64,000 nt of DNA from Galbitalea sp036271875. GTDB taxonomy: Bacteria > Actinomycetota > Actinomycetes > Actinomycetales > Microbacteriaceae. Both the position numbers and the translations under genes were made by a program. Shown here piece by piece: positions 40,894 to 50,935 of this stretch (position 1 is its first letter; every line of letters starts with the position of its first letter). The DNA lies in the NCBI GenBank assembly GCA_036271875.1, contig DATAZU010000015.1, positions 62,001 to 126,000 of the forward strand, written 5' to 3'. The notes below the pieces were generated by a model that was not told where the DNA came from, did no database searches, and was given only the letters and a program-made list of their open reading frames with translations.

Positions 40894-42563
40894 TGCAACG
40901 GCGAACCTCAGAGCCACCGGCGCTTGCCGGCTACCAATATGTTCGATTGCTCGGATCCGGCGGCTTTGCCGACGTGTTCCTCTACGACCAGTCCTTTCCG
41001 AAACGTCGCGTTGCGGTCAAGGTGCTGCTGCTCGATGAGTTGACAAAGGAGTCAAGGGACTCCTTTGCCGCTGAGGCGAACGTAATGGCGCAGCTGTCCG
41101 CGCATCCGTACATCGTCACGATTTTCCAGGCTGCGGTTGCCCAGGACGACCGACCGTACCTGGTCATGGAGTATTGCTCCGGTCCGAGCCTCGCCGAACA
41201 GTACAAGAGACAGCCGCTCTCCGTCGTTCAGACGCTGGAGGTGGGTGTGCGCCTGGCCAGCGCGATTGCCACAGCGCACGCGGCGGGAATCCTCCATCGG
41301 GACATCAAGCCCGCCAACGTACTCACCAACCAGTTCGGCTGGCCCGCACTCACCGATTTCGGTATCGCGTCGACCGTTGACGAGCTCGCACCAACGATGA
41401 CGACGACCTCCCGGGCAGCGGGAACGGCATCGACGGCGGGTGGTACAGCCTCGGTAGGGATGTCCATCCCATGGTCGCCGCCGGAGATGTTTGACGACTT
41501 CCCGAAACCGGACTCGAGGTCCGATGTCTTCTCGCTGGCAGCGACCCTCTACACCGTCCTCGCCGGTCACACGCCGTTCGAGATCCCGGGCCGATCGAAT
41601 GGGTCGGTCGATCTGATCGGTCGGATTGCTCGCGGAGCCATAACGCCAATGCCGCGCGCGGATGTCCCTGCCTCGCTGGTTGCCATTCTTCAGAAGGGGA
41701 TGGCGAGCGACCCGTCCGATCGCTACTCCACGGCGATCGAGTTCGGGCGCGCCCTGCAGCGAGTAGAGGTGGAGCTCGCCTACCCACAGACCCCGCTCGA
41801 CGTTCCGGATCTCGCGATCGATCGACCCGAGCGCTCCGCATCGCCGGACGAGGCGTCGGCGGATGAGACGCGCGCGCGCGCGATCCCAACGGTGCGTGCC
41901 CAGACTGCGCCCCCCGTGGCCCCGTCGCGCACCCCTGCTGAGATCATCCCGCCACAGCCCGTTGCCTCGCTGCCTCAGGAAACGGTGGTCCGTACCGCCG
42001 GCGAACCGGGCGGTGTCGTCGAACAAACCCAGCTCCGAGGTCAGAGTGTTCCCGAAGGGGCAACCGTTCGACGGGCACCGGCAACACCGGAGCAGGACGC
42101 ACCGTCTCCGGCCGACTTGCACCGCCCCCCTCGGCGCCGTCGCACGGTTGTGATCTCTGTCATCGTCGCCGCGGTTCTGGTTGCCGTTGTGATCGCAGCT
42201 TCCGCCATTCTCGCGAACGGTGCCGGCCATCCGACCGCATCGCCATCGCAGACCTCGGTCGGCGTACCCGGCGGGCCACCGGCTGGCGAGGACTCCGGAC
42301 CCGCGAAGCCAGACAAACCAACGGGGGTGCTTGCTTCGAGCGGCAAGAGCGTCGTGTTCTCCTGGGTCAACCCGAGGCCGGCCAAGGGCGACGAATACCA
42401 GTGGGCTCCGTTGGCGGCGGGGACGCCCGGCACCACGACCACGGTCAAGTCCTCGATGGCCACCGTGCCGTACACCGGCGCCATGGTCTGCATCCGCGTC
42501 TGGACGGTCGACACGGGCGACAGTTCGATTTCGGATCCGAACGACGGGTGTTACCCGGGATGA
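40893..42563 (+). CDS. PknB-like transmembrane Ser/Thr protein kinase
   Basis: A 556-residue kinase. The catalytic domain spans about 10-280: LLGSGGFADVF (ATP loop), VAVKVLL (Lys), LHRDIKPANVL near 135, TDFGIAS near 154 and WSPPEMF. The activation segment is unusually rich in Thr, Ser and Ala, so several autophosphorylation sites are likely. A Pro-rich linker leads to a membrane helix at about 418-440 and a Fn3-like outside domain of about 90 residues, not PASTA repeats. It probably phosphorylates the many FHA partners encoded around it. Confidence 0.93.
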   Translation: MQRRTSEPPALAGYQYVRLLGSGGFADVFLYDQSFPKRRVAVKVLLLDELTKESRDSFAAEANVMAQLSAHPYIVTIFQAAVAQDDRPYLVMEYCSGPSLAEQYKRQPLSVVQTLEVGVRLASAIATAHAAGILHRDIKPANVLTNQFGWPALTDFGIASTVDELAPTMTTTSRAAGTASTAGGTASVGMSIPWSPPEMFDDFPKPDSRSDVFSLAATLYTVLAGHTPFEIPGRSNGSVDLIGRIARGAITPMPRADVPASLVAILQKGMASDPSDRYSTAIEFGRALQRVEVELAYPQTPLDVPDLAIDRPERSASPDEASADETRARAIPTVRAQTAPPVAPSRTPAEIIPPQPVASLPQETVVRTAGEPGGVVEQTQLRGQSVPEGATVRRAPATPEQDAPSPADLHRPPRRRRTVVISVIVAAVLVAVVIAASAILANGAGHPTASPSQTSVGVPGGPPAGEDSGPAKPDKPTGVLASSGKSVVFSWVNPRPAKGDEYQWAPLAAGTPGTTTTVKSSMATVPYTGAMVCIRVWTVDTGDSSISDPNDGCYPG

Positions 42564-43252
42564 AGCCCCTGAGGATTGAGTTCTGCGGCGAATGGTACGA
42601 GGTAAAGCCGCCCGAGCAGTTCTCCATAGGGCGCGAGGGTGACCTCGTCATCGACGAGAATCCCTATCTACACCGCCACTTTCTGCGGCTGTACCCCGAC
42701 TTTGGGATGTGGTGGCTCGGTAATGTTGGTCACCTCCTGGCCGCGACGATTACCGATGGGTCTGGCGGTGTCCACGCCTGGCTGGCTCCTGACGCCCGCA
42801 TTCCCATCGTGTTCGAGACGATGCACGTGTTGTTCACCGCCGGGTCCACCGCGTACGACTTCACCATTCACTCGTCTGAGGACTATTTCAGTGCCTCGCC
42901 GTCGCACGGTGGGGTCGCGGGCGCGACGACGATCGAGCCGGTGCCGCTGACGACGACCCAACGGCAGCTCATCGTGTCGCTGGCCGAGGGAATACTGATG
43001 GAGTCCATCCCCGGCAAGGGTGAGATCCCGAGCTCCGCGCAGGCGGCAGCGCGCCTGGGCTGGGCAATGACGACCTTCAACCGCAAGCTCGACAACGTGT
43101 GCGACAAGCTGGACAAGATCGGTGTGCAGGGGCTTCGCGGCGGCAAGGGCAACCTGGCCACGAATCGGCGTTCTCGCCTCGTCGAGTATGCCGTCGCGAC
43201 TCGATTGGTGAGTCGGGACGATCTCGCCCTGCTCGCTCCGAAGGGGCTCTAA
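42560..43252 (+). CDS. FHA-like and HTH domain fusion protein
   Basis: The 230-residue protein begins with a FHA-like beta domain (FSIGREGDLVIDENPYLHRHFLRLY). The usual Ser-Arg-x-His is changed to Leu-His-Arg-His and the later Asn-Gly is not obvious, so phosphothreonine binding may be altered. Residues 140-215 look like a winged HTH (LTTTQRQLIVSLAEGIL, SSAQAAARLGWAMTTFNRKLDNVCDKL). It may be a transcription factor that reads the kinase state. The ATG overlaps the kinase stop by four bases (ATGA). Confidence 0.8.
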   Translation: MKPLRIEFCGEWYEVKPPEQFSIGREGDLVIDENPYLHRHFLRLYPDFGMWWLGNVGHLLAATITDGSGGVHAWLAPDARIPIVFETMHVLFTAGSTAYDFTIHSSEDYFSASPSHGGVAGATTIEPVPLTTTQRQLIVSLAEGILMESIPGKGEIPSSAQAAARLGWAMTTFNRKLDNVCDKLDKIGVQGLRGGKGNLATNRRSRLVEYAVATRLVSRDDLALLAPKGL

Positions 43253-43258
43253 AGCGGC

Positions 43259-43276
43259 ATGGGCAGGCCTGCCCAT
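43259..43276. repeat. Perfect 18-bp palindrome after the FHA-HTH gene
   Basis: ATGGGCAGG followed directly by CCTGCCCAT. It lies 7 bp past the stop of the FHA-HTH gene, in the 185-bp gap before the large surface protein gene. It has no loop and no T-run, so an operator is as likely as a terminator. Confidence 0.45.
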
Positions 43277-43437
43277 CGACGTCTGCGCCGGTCTCTGACA
43301 CCATCGGTCCAGATTGAAAGCCCATAGAACTCGGGGCAGTCGGAAGCCGTCTTTCGCGACTTTGCGCACTGCACGGCGTGCTACTTTCGCAACGCTCCTA
43401 TCTTCGTGAGGCCCGCACAACAGAGAGGTGACGCAAG

Positions 43438-46400
43438 GTGAGTGCTGTGACCTTGTGGTTTCGCGGTCATCGCACTCTCGCGTCTGTCGTAACTCTCTCG
43501 CTCATTGTCGGGGTGCCGCTGACCTTCGCCGCCATCAATCCCGGCTACCCCGTTACCAGCGTGCAGCTCACCGCGCGGGACGTGTGGGTGACCAAGAGTT
43601 CGGCCGAACTCGCCGGACGGATGAACACACAGGTCGGTCAGCTCGATTCGTCGGTGTCGACGGTCTCCCACGACTTCGACGTGCTTCAGGATGGCGAGAC
43701 GGTCCTGCTTGCCGACTCGACATCGGGCGTGATGCGCCAGGTCGACCCCAGTCTGGTTCGCACCAGCAGCGCGACGACGACCACTCTGCCGAGCGGAGCA
43801 GACGTCGAGTTGGATGGTGGCGTACTGGCCGTCGAGTCGGCCGCGGGGAAGCTGTGGCGGGTGCCGGTCGCGGACGGATCGCCAGTGAACTTCGATTACC
43901 AGTCGACTCCGAGCGCTGACGTCCACCTGGGGGCGGGCGCACAGGTCAGTGTGGAACGTGACGGAACGGTGGATGCCGCGACGACGACGGGCACGCTCTA
44001 CCAGTTGGATGCCTCGACCGGTGCGGTACGCTCCAGTCCCATTCCCAGGCTCACGAACTTCCAGTTGAGTTCGGTCGGGAACGTGCCCGTCATCCTTGAT
44101 CTCAGCCATCACAGGTTGATCGAAGGCAACGGGTCGACGTACTCGACCCCGGGAGCGTTGGCGCTCCAACAGCCCGGCGATGCTGCCTCGTATGCCCTCA
44201 TGTCCACGTCCACGGGACTGCTTCGGATGGACCTGGCGAACGGCACGGCCACGAAGGTGCCGGTCAAGGGTGCTGCCGGGTCGGGAAAGCTTCCGCAGCC
44301 CGTGCACATGGGCGACTGCGACAACGGTGTGTGGTCGGCAACCGCGGTCGCGGTGTACGCGTGCCCGGGAGCGACGCCACGCGTCAACTCGCTCGGTTCC
44401 GGCCTCGCGGGCGACAGCTTCGCGTTTCGCGTGAACCAGCTCTCGGTGGCGCTCAACGATCTCACCAACGGTTATTCGTGGCTGACCGGATCTGCCACGG
44501 CGATTCACAACTGGGGGAGCGTGCCGCCGCAGCAGCAATCCCCGACCACCGGCAAGAACAACGGCAAGAACATCACGTATGTGCAGACGCCGCCGACGTT
44601 CCATCCAGACAACCACGCTCCGACAGCGGTCGATGACGCGTTCGGAGTCCGTGCAGGCGGAACGACCCCGCTTCCGGTGCTGAAAAACGACACGGATCCG
44701 GATGGCGACGTCCTGACCGTCACGAAGATTGGCGGCACCCCGTCCGATTTCGGGGAAGTGCAGTTGGGCGCAGGTGGCCAGAGCCCGCAGTTCACTCCGA
44801 CGTCCGGCGCTCGCGGATCGCAGACCGTGAGCTATTCGATCAGCGACGGGCGCGGCGGGACGTCCAGCGCATCGGTCAAGATCACGATCGTTCCGGACGA
44901 CGTCGACAATCCGCCGAAGTCCGGTCTGGCCGCGACGCTGCTCGTCGAGCAGGGCCAGACCGTCACGTACAACGTTCTCGACGACTGGGTTGATCCGGAC
45001 GGTGATGCCATGCAGGTGACCGCTGCGACCGTCGCCAGCGGTGACACCGTTCGCTTCACGCCGGACGGCTACATCACCTTCCGCAGTTCCTCGGAAACGG
45101 GAGTCAAGACCGTCACCTACACGGTGCAGGACAGCTCGAGTGCACAGAAGACGGCAACGGGCAAACTGACGGTCGACGTGAAGGCCGCCGGATCGACGGC
45201 ACCGCTTGCCGAATCAGACTTTGCGAGCGGGGTTGTCGGCAACGGAATCACGGTGTCGCCGCTGCTCAACGACAAGGCGCCGTCCGGGCAGCCGCTTCAC
45301 CTGCAGACCATCAAGCAGGTCGTCGGCACGGGTCCGGCGCCCACGATCAACGCTGACAAGGGCACTGTTCAGTTCAGCGAGAACCAGGCCGGATCATACG
45401 AGTTCGAGTACACCGAGACGGCGGGTACGAACGCTAAGTCGTCGAATGCGTTCATCCGGTTGGACGTGGCGGATCCGCCGACCACGCACGCGCCGCCCGT
45501 CGCCGTGAGCGACGTCGCCTACTTGACCTATCCGGGTAGCGTGACGGTTCCGGTGCTCGACAATGACACCTCGCCGGAGGGTCTTGTGCTCGGGGTTCAG
45601 TCGATCAGCCCGCCGGCGCTATCGGGGTTCACGGCGCAGCTGTTGAGCAATACGACCATCAAGATAACGGCAACCGGAACGTCCATTGGTGACAAGCCGG
45701 TCGTCGTTCCCTACACGATTTCGGATGGCACCAGCAGCGCAACCGCCTCCGTGACCGTGGTTGCCGTCTCCCAGCTGGTCAACCACCAGGCGCCCATTAC
45801 GGCGGACGATGTTGTGACGGTTCGTGCTGGTGAAGTTGCGACGGCCTCCGTGCTCGACGCGGACGTCGATCCGGATGGCGCGGCAATGTCGCTCAACCAA
45901 AAACTCGTTCAAGGCCCCACGGCCGGACTCGCATTCGTGACGGGCAACGATGTGCGCTACCAGGCGCCGAGCACCCCGGGGCAGTACTCCGCGGTGTATA
46001 CCGTCGTCGACACGGGCGGGGAGAGCAGCACCGGCCGAGTGCTGTTCACCGTCACACCGGCTACGTCCAAGGGGAATCGTGCTCCGCAGCCCGCGGCGGT
46101 TGTCTCGCGGGTGTTCGCCGGTGGCACCGTGCGGGTGCAGGTCCCTCTCGCTGGCATCGATCCCGACGGCGACACCGCCCTGCTCGAGTCGATCCCACAG
46201 AATCCGCAGCTGGGCAAGATCACCAACGTGACGTCGACGTACTTCGACTACCAGGCCGGAACAGGTTCCACGGGCACGGACACCTTCAACTACGAAGTCA
46301 CGGACCAGTTCGGTGCGACCGCAACGGCGGGCGTCAGCATTGGCGTGATTCCTCGGGCGGGCCTTGGGCTTCCGACGGCGGTTGATGACAGCGCGACCCT

Positions 46401-48675
46401 CAAACCGAACACGCATGCCACGGTGAACGTTCTTGCGAACGACTCAGACCCGAACGGCTACGCGATCACCATCGTTCCGAAGAGCCTCAAGAACCTCGGC
46501 ACCAAGTCGATTTCCGCCTCGATCGTCGGGAACGATGTCGTACTGCACTCCGGTGGCTCGGTGGGCGACTACAGCGTGCAGTATTCGATCTCGGACGGAC
46601 ACGCGAATCCGGCAACAGCGATCATCCATGTCAAGGTGTCGAAAACGGCCGTCGACCTGCCGCCCATTGCCGTCGACCACGTGCTGCAGCTCAAGGATGT
46701 CGCATCCGGAAAGCCGGTCAAGGTCGCCGCACGGTCGGGGGCAAGCGATCCAAGCGGCGTCGTGTCCGAGCTCGCGGTGTCGTTGTCGGGTAAGGCATCG
46801 CCGACCTCCCGCGTCACCGGCGGGAACGTGTTCGTGACGCCGGGTAAGAAGGCGTCGACGGTCGCGTACACGCTGACCGATCCACGCACGAAGCTGACGT
46901 CGACGGCGTTCATCCTCGTTCCGGCTATTCCGCCGGCGGGGTGGAATTTGGCGCCGTATATCCGCAAAGACCTGAAGCAACAGGTGGTCCAGATCGGCAC
47001 CGCAACCAAGTTCGCCCTCGCGGACATCGTGACGGTGCCACATGGCGGAACCCTGCCGGCCGTGCTCCTGGACAAGCAGCAGCTGTCGGCGACCCACGGC
47101 AAAGTCAAGTACACGGACGCCGGCGACTTCACCTATACGCCAGACAAGGGGTATTCGGGTCCTGCGGCAATTACGTTCAACGTCGGTGACTCCGCGCATC
47201 CGGCTCACACCGCAGTATTGACCCTGCCCGTCGTCGTCGGTGACCCCGACGGTAAGGATCTGAAGCCAACCTTCACCACAATCCACACGCAGGCGGCCCA
47301 GAACGCGACAACACCGATCAGCCTGATCAACGCGACCGGCAACTCGAAGTGGGTCACGTACTCCGTGAAGGGCGGGAACGCTCTGGTCAAGGGGAGTACG
47401 GCAGGCCCTCAGAATGGCACTCTCAATGTCGAGGTCGCGAAGAATGCCAAGGAAGGATCGTCTGTCACTTTCCACGTGACCCTGACGACCCCTTCTCCGT
47501 CGAGCTACACCGTAACCGGTCAGGTCGTCGTGAAGATCGTGAAGACGACGGCACCGCTCGCGCAGGCGATCTCGGACTCGGCCCACATCAAGCGCGGAGT
47601 TACGACGACCATCGATGCACTGGCAAACGACGTCAACCCGTTCCCGGGTACGCCGCTGAAAATCGTCAAGGTCAGCATCGACAACTCCGGCGAGGGCGCA
47701 AAGCCGAGCACCAACGGAACGACCGTGACCTTCACGCCGGACGCGTCGTTTATCGGCAACGTGAGTCTTCACTACACGGTCGAGGATGCCACCGACGACG
47801 CCGACCGCCAGGTGACTGGCGAAATTCTGGTGACCGTGTGGGACGTTCCCGACGCTCCGGCCGCTCCGACGGCATCGAGCGTCGGAGACGGACGGGCAAC
47901 CTTCACGTTTAATACGCCGGACACGGACAACGGCTCCGCAATCACCAGTTACATCGTCCGCAGCAGCCCAGCGTCCGACGCGCCCAGCTGTACGGCAGGG
48001 GCACCATGCACATTCACCGGCCTGCAGAACGGTACGGCGTACACCTTCTATGTATCAGCGACGAACAGTGTTGGCACCGGTGCCGAGTCGTCAGGGCTGA
48101 CCATGATTCCGTACGGAACGCCATCGAACATTTCCGCCTCGGCGACGGATGGCCCCGACGCTGGGCAAGTGACGGTGAGTTGGACGGCGACTGCCAATGT
48201 TGGTGGCGGAACTCCCAATTACGAGTGGCGGCAGAACCCCAGCGGCGGGTGGAACCCCGCAGGATCGAACAGCTTCTCGGCTGTTGTGAACATCGGGGCG
48301 GGCAACAGTGCGACCTTCGATGTCCGAGTGTGTAATACGGGCGGCAATTGCAGTACCGACGCAACGACGAACCTGGCGACGGCGCCATCACCTCCGCCCA
48401 CGCTGTCGATCTCCAAGGGCAGCACGCCTCCGTCCTCCGTCTGTACCGACCCGAATTGCCGATTTGTGGATGTCACGGGCACTAACTTCCCCGCGAACAC
48501 CCAGATCACTGTCTCGTACAACACCGACCACGGTGGCAACGGGCAATTCACGACAGGCACCTACACCACCAATGGTTCGGGTTCGTTCAGTGCGAGCGAC
48601 GTCTACTTCAGCTTCACGACCTACCACGTGTGGGTGACTGTCGGAAGTGTCGCGTCGAACACCATCACTTGGTAG
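43438..48675 (+). CDS. Giant membrane-anchored Ig-like/Fn3 repeat surface protein
   Basis: A 1745-residue protein. One N-terminal membrane helix (about 13-32) leaves the rest outside the cell. Residues 40-385 look like a beta-propeller (LQDGETVLLADSTSGVMRQVDP and similar strands). About eleven cadherin/Big_9-like units follow from about 395 (repeated AVDD...VLxNDTDPDGD and PP-A patterns), then two Fn3 domains near 1475-1650 and an IPT-like end. No C-terminal anchor or sortase motif is seen. The DPDGD motifs suggest calcium binding. GTG 43438 has GAGAGGTG upstream. It leads the MoxR-DUF58-transglutaminase genes and may be an adhesin or an assembly scaffold. Confidence 0.85.
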   Translation: MSAVTLWFRGHRTLASVVTLSLIVGVPLTFAAINPGYPVTSVQLTARDVWVTKSSAELAGRMNTQVGQLDSSVSTVSHDFDVLQDGETVLLADSTSGVMRQVDPSLVRTSSATTTTLPSGADVELDGGVLAVESAAGKLWRVPVADGSPVNFDYQSTPSADVHLGAGAQVSVERDGTVDAATTTGTLYQLDASTGAVRSSPIPRLTNFQLSSVGNVPVILDLSHHRLIEGNGSTYSTPGALALQQPGDAASYALMSTSTGLLRMDLANGTATKVPVKGAAGSGKLPQPVHMGDCDNGVWSATAVAVYACPGATPRVNSLGSGLAGDSFAFRVNQLSVALNDLTNGYSWLTGSATAIHNWGSVPPQQQSPTTGKNNGKNITYVQTPPTFHPDNHAPTAVDDAFGVRAGGTTPLPVLKNDTDPDGDVLTVTKIGGTPSDFGEVQLGAGGQSPQFTPTSGARGSQTVSYSISDGRGGTSSASVKITIVPDDVDNPPKSGLAATLLVEQGQTVTYNVLDDWVDPDGDAMQVTAATVASGDTVRFTPDGYITFRSSSETGVKTVTYTVQDSSSAQKTATGKLTVDVKAAGSTAPLAESDFASGVVGNGITVSPLLNDKAPSGQPLHLQTIKQVVGTGPAPTINADKGTVQFSENQAGSYEFEYTETAGTNAKSSNAFIRLDVADPPTTHAPPVAVSDVAYLTYPGSVTVPVLDNDTSPEGLVLGVQSISPPALSGFTAQLLSNTTIKITATGTSIGDKPVVVPYTISDGTSSATASVTVVAVSQLVNHQAPITADDVVTVRAGEVATASVLDADVDPDGAAMSLNQKLVQGPTAGLAFVTGNDVRYQAPSTPGQYSAVYTVVDTGGESSTGRVLFTVTPATSKGNRAPQPAAVVSRVFAGGTVRVQVPLAGIDPDGDTALLESIPQNPQLGKITNVTSTYFDYQAGTGSTGTDTFNYEVTDQFGATATAGVSIGVIPRAGLGLPTAVDDSATLKPNTHATVNVLANDSDPNGYAITIVPKSLKNLGTKSISASIVGNDVVLHSGGSVGDYSVQYSISDGHANPATAIIHVKVSKTAVDLPPIAVDHVLQLKDVASGKPVKVAARSGASDPSGVVSELAVSLSGKASPTSRVTGGNVFVTPGKKASTVAYTLTDPRTKLTSTAFILVPAIPPAGWNLAPYIRKDLKQQVVQIGTATKFALADIVTVPHGGTLPAVLLDKQQLSATHGKVKYTDAGDFTYTPDKGYSGPAAITFNVGDSAHPAHTAVLTLPVVVGDPDGKDLKPTFTTIHTQAAQNATTPISLINATGNSKWVTYSVKGGNALVKGSTAGPQNGTLNVEVAKNAKEGSSVTFHVTLTTPSPSSYTVTGQVVVKIVKTTAPLAQAISDSAHIKRGVTTTIDALANDVNPFPGTPLKIVKVSIDNSGEGAKPSTNGTTVTFTPDASFIGNVSLHYTVEDATDDADRQVTGEILVTVWDVPDAPAAPTASSVGDGRATFTFNTPDTDNGSAITSYIVRSSPASDAPSCTAGAPCTFTGLQNGTAYTFYVSATNSVGTGAESSGLTMIPYGTPSNISASATDGPDAGQVTVSWTATANVGGGTPNYEWRQNPSGGWNPAGSNSFSAVVNIGAGNSATFDVRVCNTGGNCSTDATTNLATAPSPPPTLSISKGSTPPSSVCTDPNCRFVDVTGTNFPANTQITVSYNTDHGGNGQFTTGTYTTNGSGSFSASDVYFSFTTYHVWVTVGSVASNTITW

Positions 48676-48695
48676 TCAAGAGAAATGAGCATGAA

Positions 48696-49664
48696 ATGGC
48701 AGTAACAGAGGCACAGGCGACGTGGTTCGCGGACGCGTTCCAAAAGTTGGTGGCGAACGTCGATCAGGCGATCCTCGGCAAGGACCACGTGATCAAGCTC
48801 GTTCTCACGGCGATGATTTCGGACGGCCACGTGCTCCTCGAGGACTACCCCGGAACGGGTAAGACGGTCCTGGCGAAGGCACTCGCGAACACGCTTGACG
48901 GCACAACATCACGCATCCAGTTCACCCCCGATCTGCTGCCATCGGATGTCACGGGCGTCACGATCTATGACCAGGGCAAGGGGAAGTTCGAGTTCCACCA
49001 GGGACCGATTTTCGCATCGATCGTTCTCGCTGACGAGATCAACCGCGCGAGCCCGAAGACGCAGAGTGCCCTGCTCGAGGTCATGGAGGAGGGCATCGTC
49101 ACCATTGACGGCGTTGGCCATTCCGTCGGGCGCCCGTTCCTGGTCATCGCAACGCAGAACCCGATTGAGCAGGCCGGAACCTATAAGCTCCCGGAGGCCC
49201 AGCTCGATCGTTTCCTGATCAAGACCTCGCTCGGATATCCGGATCACCAGACCGCCGTGAGCCTGCTCGTGGACTCATCGAACCGGGCTCGCGCGTCGAA
49301 AGTCCAGGCGATCATCAAGCCGAAGTCGATCGTCGACATGGCGGACATGGCCGCCGAGGTGTTTGTCGACCCGAGCATCATGGAGTACGTCAGCGAGATC
49401 GTCACCGAGACCCGCAAACACAAGGATGTCGCCCTCGGCGTCAGCATGCGTGGCGCCCTCGCCCTCGCCCGGGCGGTCAAGACCTGGGCGCTGACGTCCG
49501 CGCGCACGTACGTGACACCGGACGACGTCCGGGACCTGGCGGTGCCGGTGCTCGCGCACCGCATCATCCTCGATCCGGAGGCCGAATTCGCGGGCGTGAA
49601 GGCCGAGGACATCCTGAACCGAATCCTGGTTGACGTGGCTCCACCGGCTTACCGCGCGGCATGA
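48696..49664 (+). CDS. MoxR family AAA+ ATPase
   Basis: A 322-residue AAA+ chaperone. Walker A is in LLEDYPGTGKTVLAKALA, QFTPDLLPSDVTG is the MoxR signature, Walker B is in IVLADEINRASPKTQSALLEVMEE, and sensor 1 is in IATQNPIEQAGTYKLPEAQLDRFLIK. MoxR proteins insert cofactors or remodel von Willebrand-type partners; the adjacent DUF58 protein is the usual partner. The ATG at 48696 gives the expected N-terminus. Its stop overlaps the DUF58 ATG. Confidence 0.93.
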   Translation: MAVTEAQATWFADAFQKLVANVDQAILGKDHVIKLVLTAMISDGHVLLEDYPGTGKTVLAKALANTLDGTTSRIQFTPDLLPSDVTGVTIYDQGKGKFEFHQGPIFASIVLADEINRASPKTQSALLEVMEEGIVTIDGVGHSVGRPFLVIATQNPIEQAGTYKLPEAQLDRFLIKTSLGYPDHQTAVSLLVDSSNRARASKVQAIIKPKSIVDMADMAAEVFVDPSIMEYVSEIVTETRKHKDVALGVSMRGALALARAVKTWALTSARTYVTPDDVRDLAVPVLAHRIILDPEAEFAGVKAEDILNRILVDVAPPAYRAA

Positions 49665-50935
49665 GCGCGATCACGGCAGACTCGTTCGTCGGAGACGACG
49701 CGGTCGATTCCCGAAGCGCGCCGAGGCGCGCCGCGGATCTCGGTCGTGCCGTCATCCGACTGGTCTGGCGTGCGCTCGCACCGCGGCTCGCCGTTGTCTC
49801 GCCGATCGGCTGGCTTGCACTCGCCGTCGCCGCGGTCGCGCTCGTTCTTTCGACTGTGCTCGGCTGGCAGGAATTCTTCTACCTCGGAGTCGTTCTCATC
49901 GCCGCGGTGATCGTGGCCGGCGCGTTCGCCTTCGGCCGCGCGACCTATCACGTTGAGATTGAACTCAGCCCGAGGCGGGTCGTTGCCGGTGAGCGCGCCA
50001 TGGGCAAAATGGTTGTGGTCAACAACGGGCCAAAGCGCCTGCTTCCCACGCGCATGGAGTTGCCCGTCGGGGCGGGGTTAGCGGAGTTCGGGATACCAAC
50101 CCTCCAGCCGAACGCAGAGCAGGAGGAACTGTTCTCCGTCCCGACCGAGCGCAGGGCCGTCATCCTTGCGGGCCCCGCCGTCTCGGTCCGGGGCGACCAG
50201 CTCGGACTCATTCGGCGCGTGGTCACGTGGACGCCGACAATGGAACTCTTCGTTCATCCGGTGACGACTCGGCTGGCGCCATCCCAGGCCGGGCTGGTGC
50301 GCGATCTCGAAGGCCAGGTCTCGAAGAAAATCACCGACAGCGATATCTCATTCCACGCGCTGCGCGCCTACGTTCCGGGCGATGATCGTCGCTACGTGCA
50401 CTGGCGCACCTCGGCACGCACCGGCCAGCTGATGGTCCGCCAATTCGAGGAAACCCGGCGTTCGCAGCTCACCATCATCCAGAGCACCCAGGGCTCCTAT
50501 TACGCCGACGCGGGTGAGTTTGAGCTTGCGGTGTCCGTGACCGCGTCCATTGCCGCACAGGTGATCCGGGATGGCACAGAAATGAACGTGGTCACAGAGA
50601 CGCATGCGCTGCACACGCATTCGGTGTCGGCGATGCTCGATGATTCGTGCCGGATTCAGCCTTCGCGATCCCCGTTCAAGACCGCACGCGAATTCGCGCG
50701 CGAAACCACGAAACGCCTGCCGGCACCGAGTGTTGCGATATTCATCGCGGGGTCGCGGATCGAGACATCCGAGTTTCGGAGCATGCGGACGCTGTTCCCG
50801 ATCGAGACCGTGTGTCTCGCCATCCGAATCGAGCGTGACGCTTCGCCGAAGCTCGGTGCCATTTCGGGCACGACGATGGTCACGGTCGGCGACCTGTCAG
50901 ACCTGTCATCGGTGCTGAATCGAGCGGGCGCATGA
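49661..50935 (+). CDS. DUF58 domain membrane protein
   Basis: A 424-residue protein with two N-terminal membrane helices (about 45-100, IGWLALAVAAVALVLSTVLGW and FYLGVVLIAAVIVAGAFAFG). The DUF58 motif FHALRAYVPGDDRRYVHWRTSARTG lies near 228-252. This family is almost always coupled to MoxR, as here by a 4-bp overlap, and is thought to take part in envelope protein maturation. The stop overlaps the next ATG as well. Confidence 0.9.
   Translation: MSAITADSFVGDDAVDSRSAPRRAADLGRAVIRLVWRALAPRLAVVSPIGWLALAVAAVALVLSTVLGWQEFFYLGVVLIAAVIVAGAFAFGRATYHVEIELSPRRVVAGERAMGKMVVVNNGPKRLLPTRMELPVGAGLAEFGIPTLQPNAEQEELFSVPTERRAVILAGPAVSVRGDQLGLIRRVVTWTPTMELFVHPVTTRLAPSQAGLVRDLEGQVSKKITDSDISFHALRAYVPGDDRRYVHWRTSARTGQLMVRQFEETRRSQLTIIQSTQGSYYADAGEFELAVSVTASIAAQVIRDGTEMNVVTETHALHTHSVSAMLDDSCRIQPSRSPFKTAREFARETTKRLPAPSVAIFIAGSRIETSEFRSMRTLFPIETVCLAIRIERDASPKLGAISGTTMVTVGDLSDLSSVLNRAGA

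Noticed and set aside
40893..42563. PASTA repeats in the kinase outside domain
   Set aside because: The extracytoplasmic part is a single Fn3-like stretch of about 90 residues without PASTA repeat spacing.
46444..47772. 442-codon minus-strand open frame
   Set aside because: It is a high-GC shadow of the Ig-repeat gene; its sequence is Arg-rich without hydrophobic core pattern.
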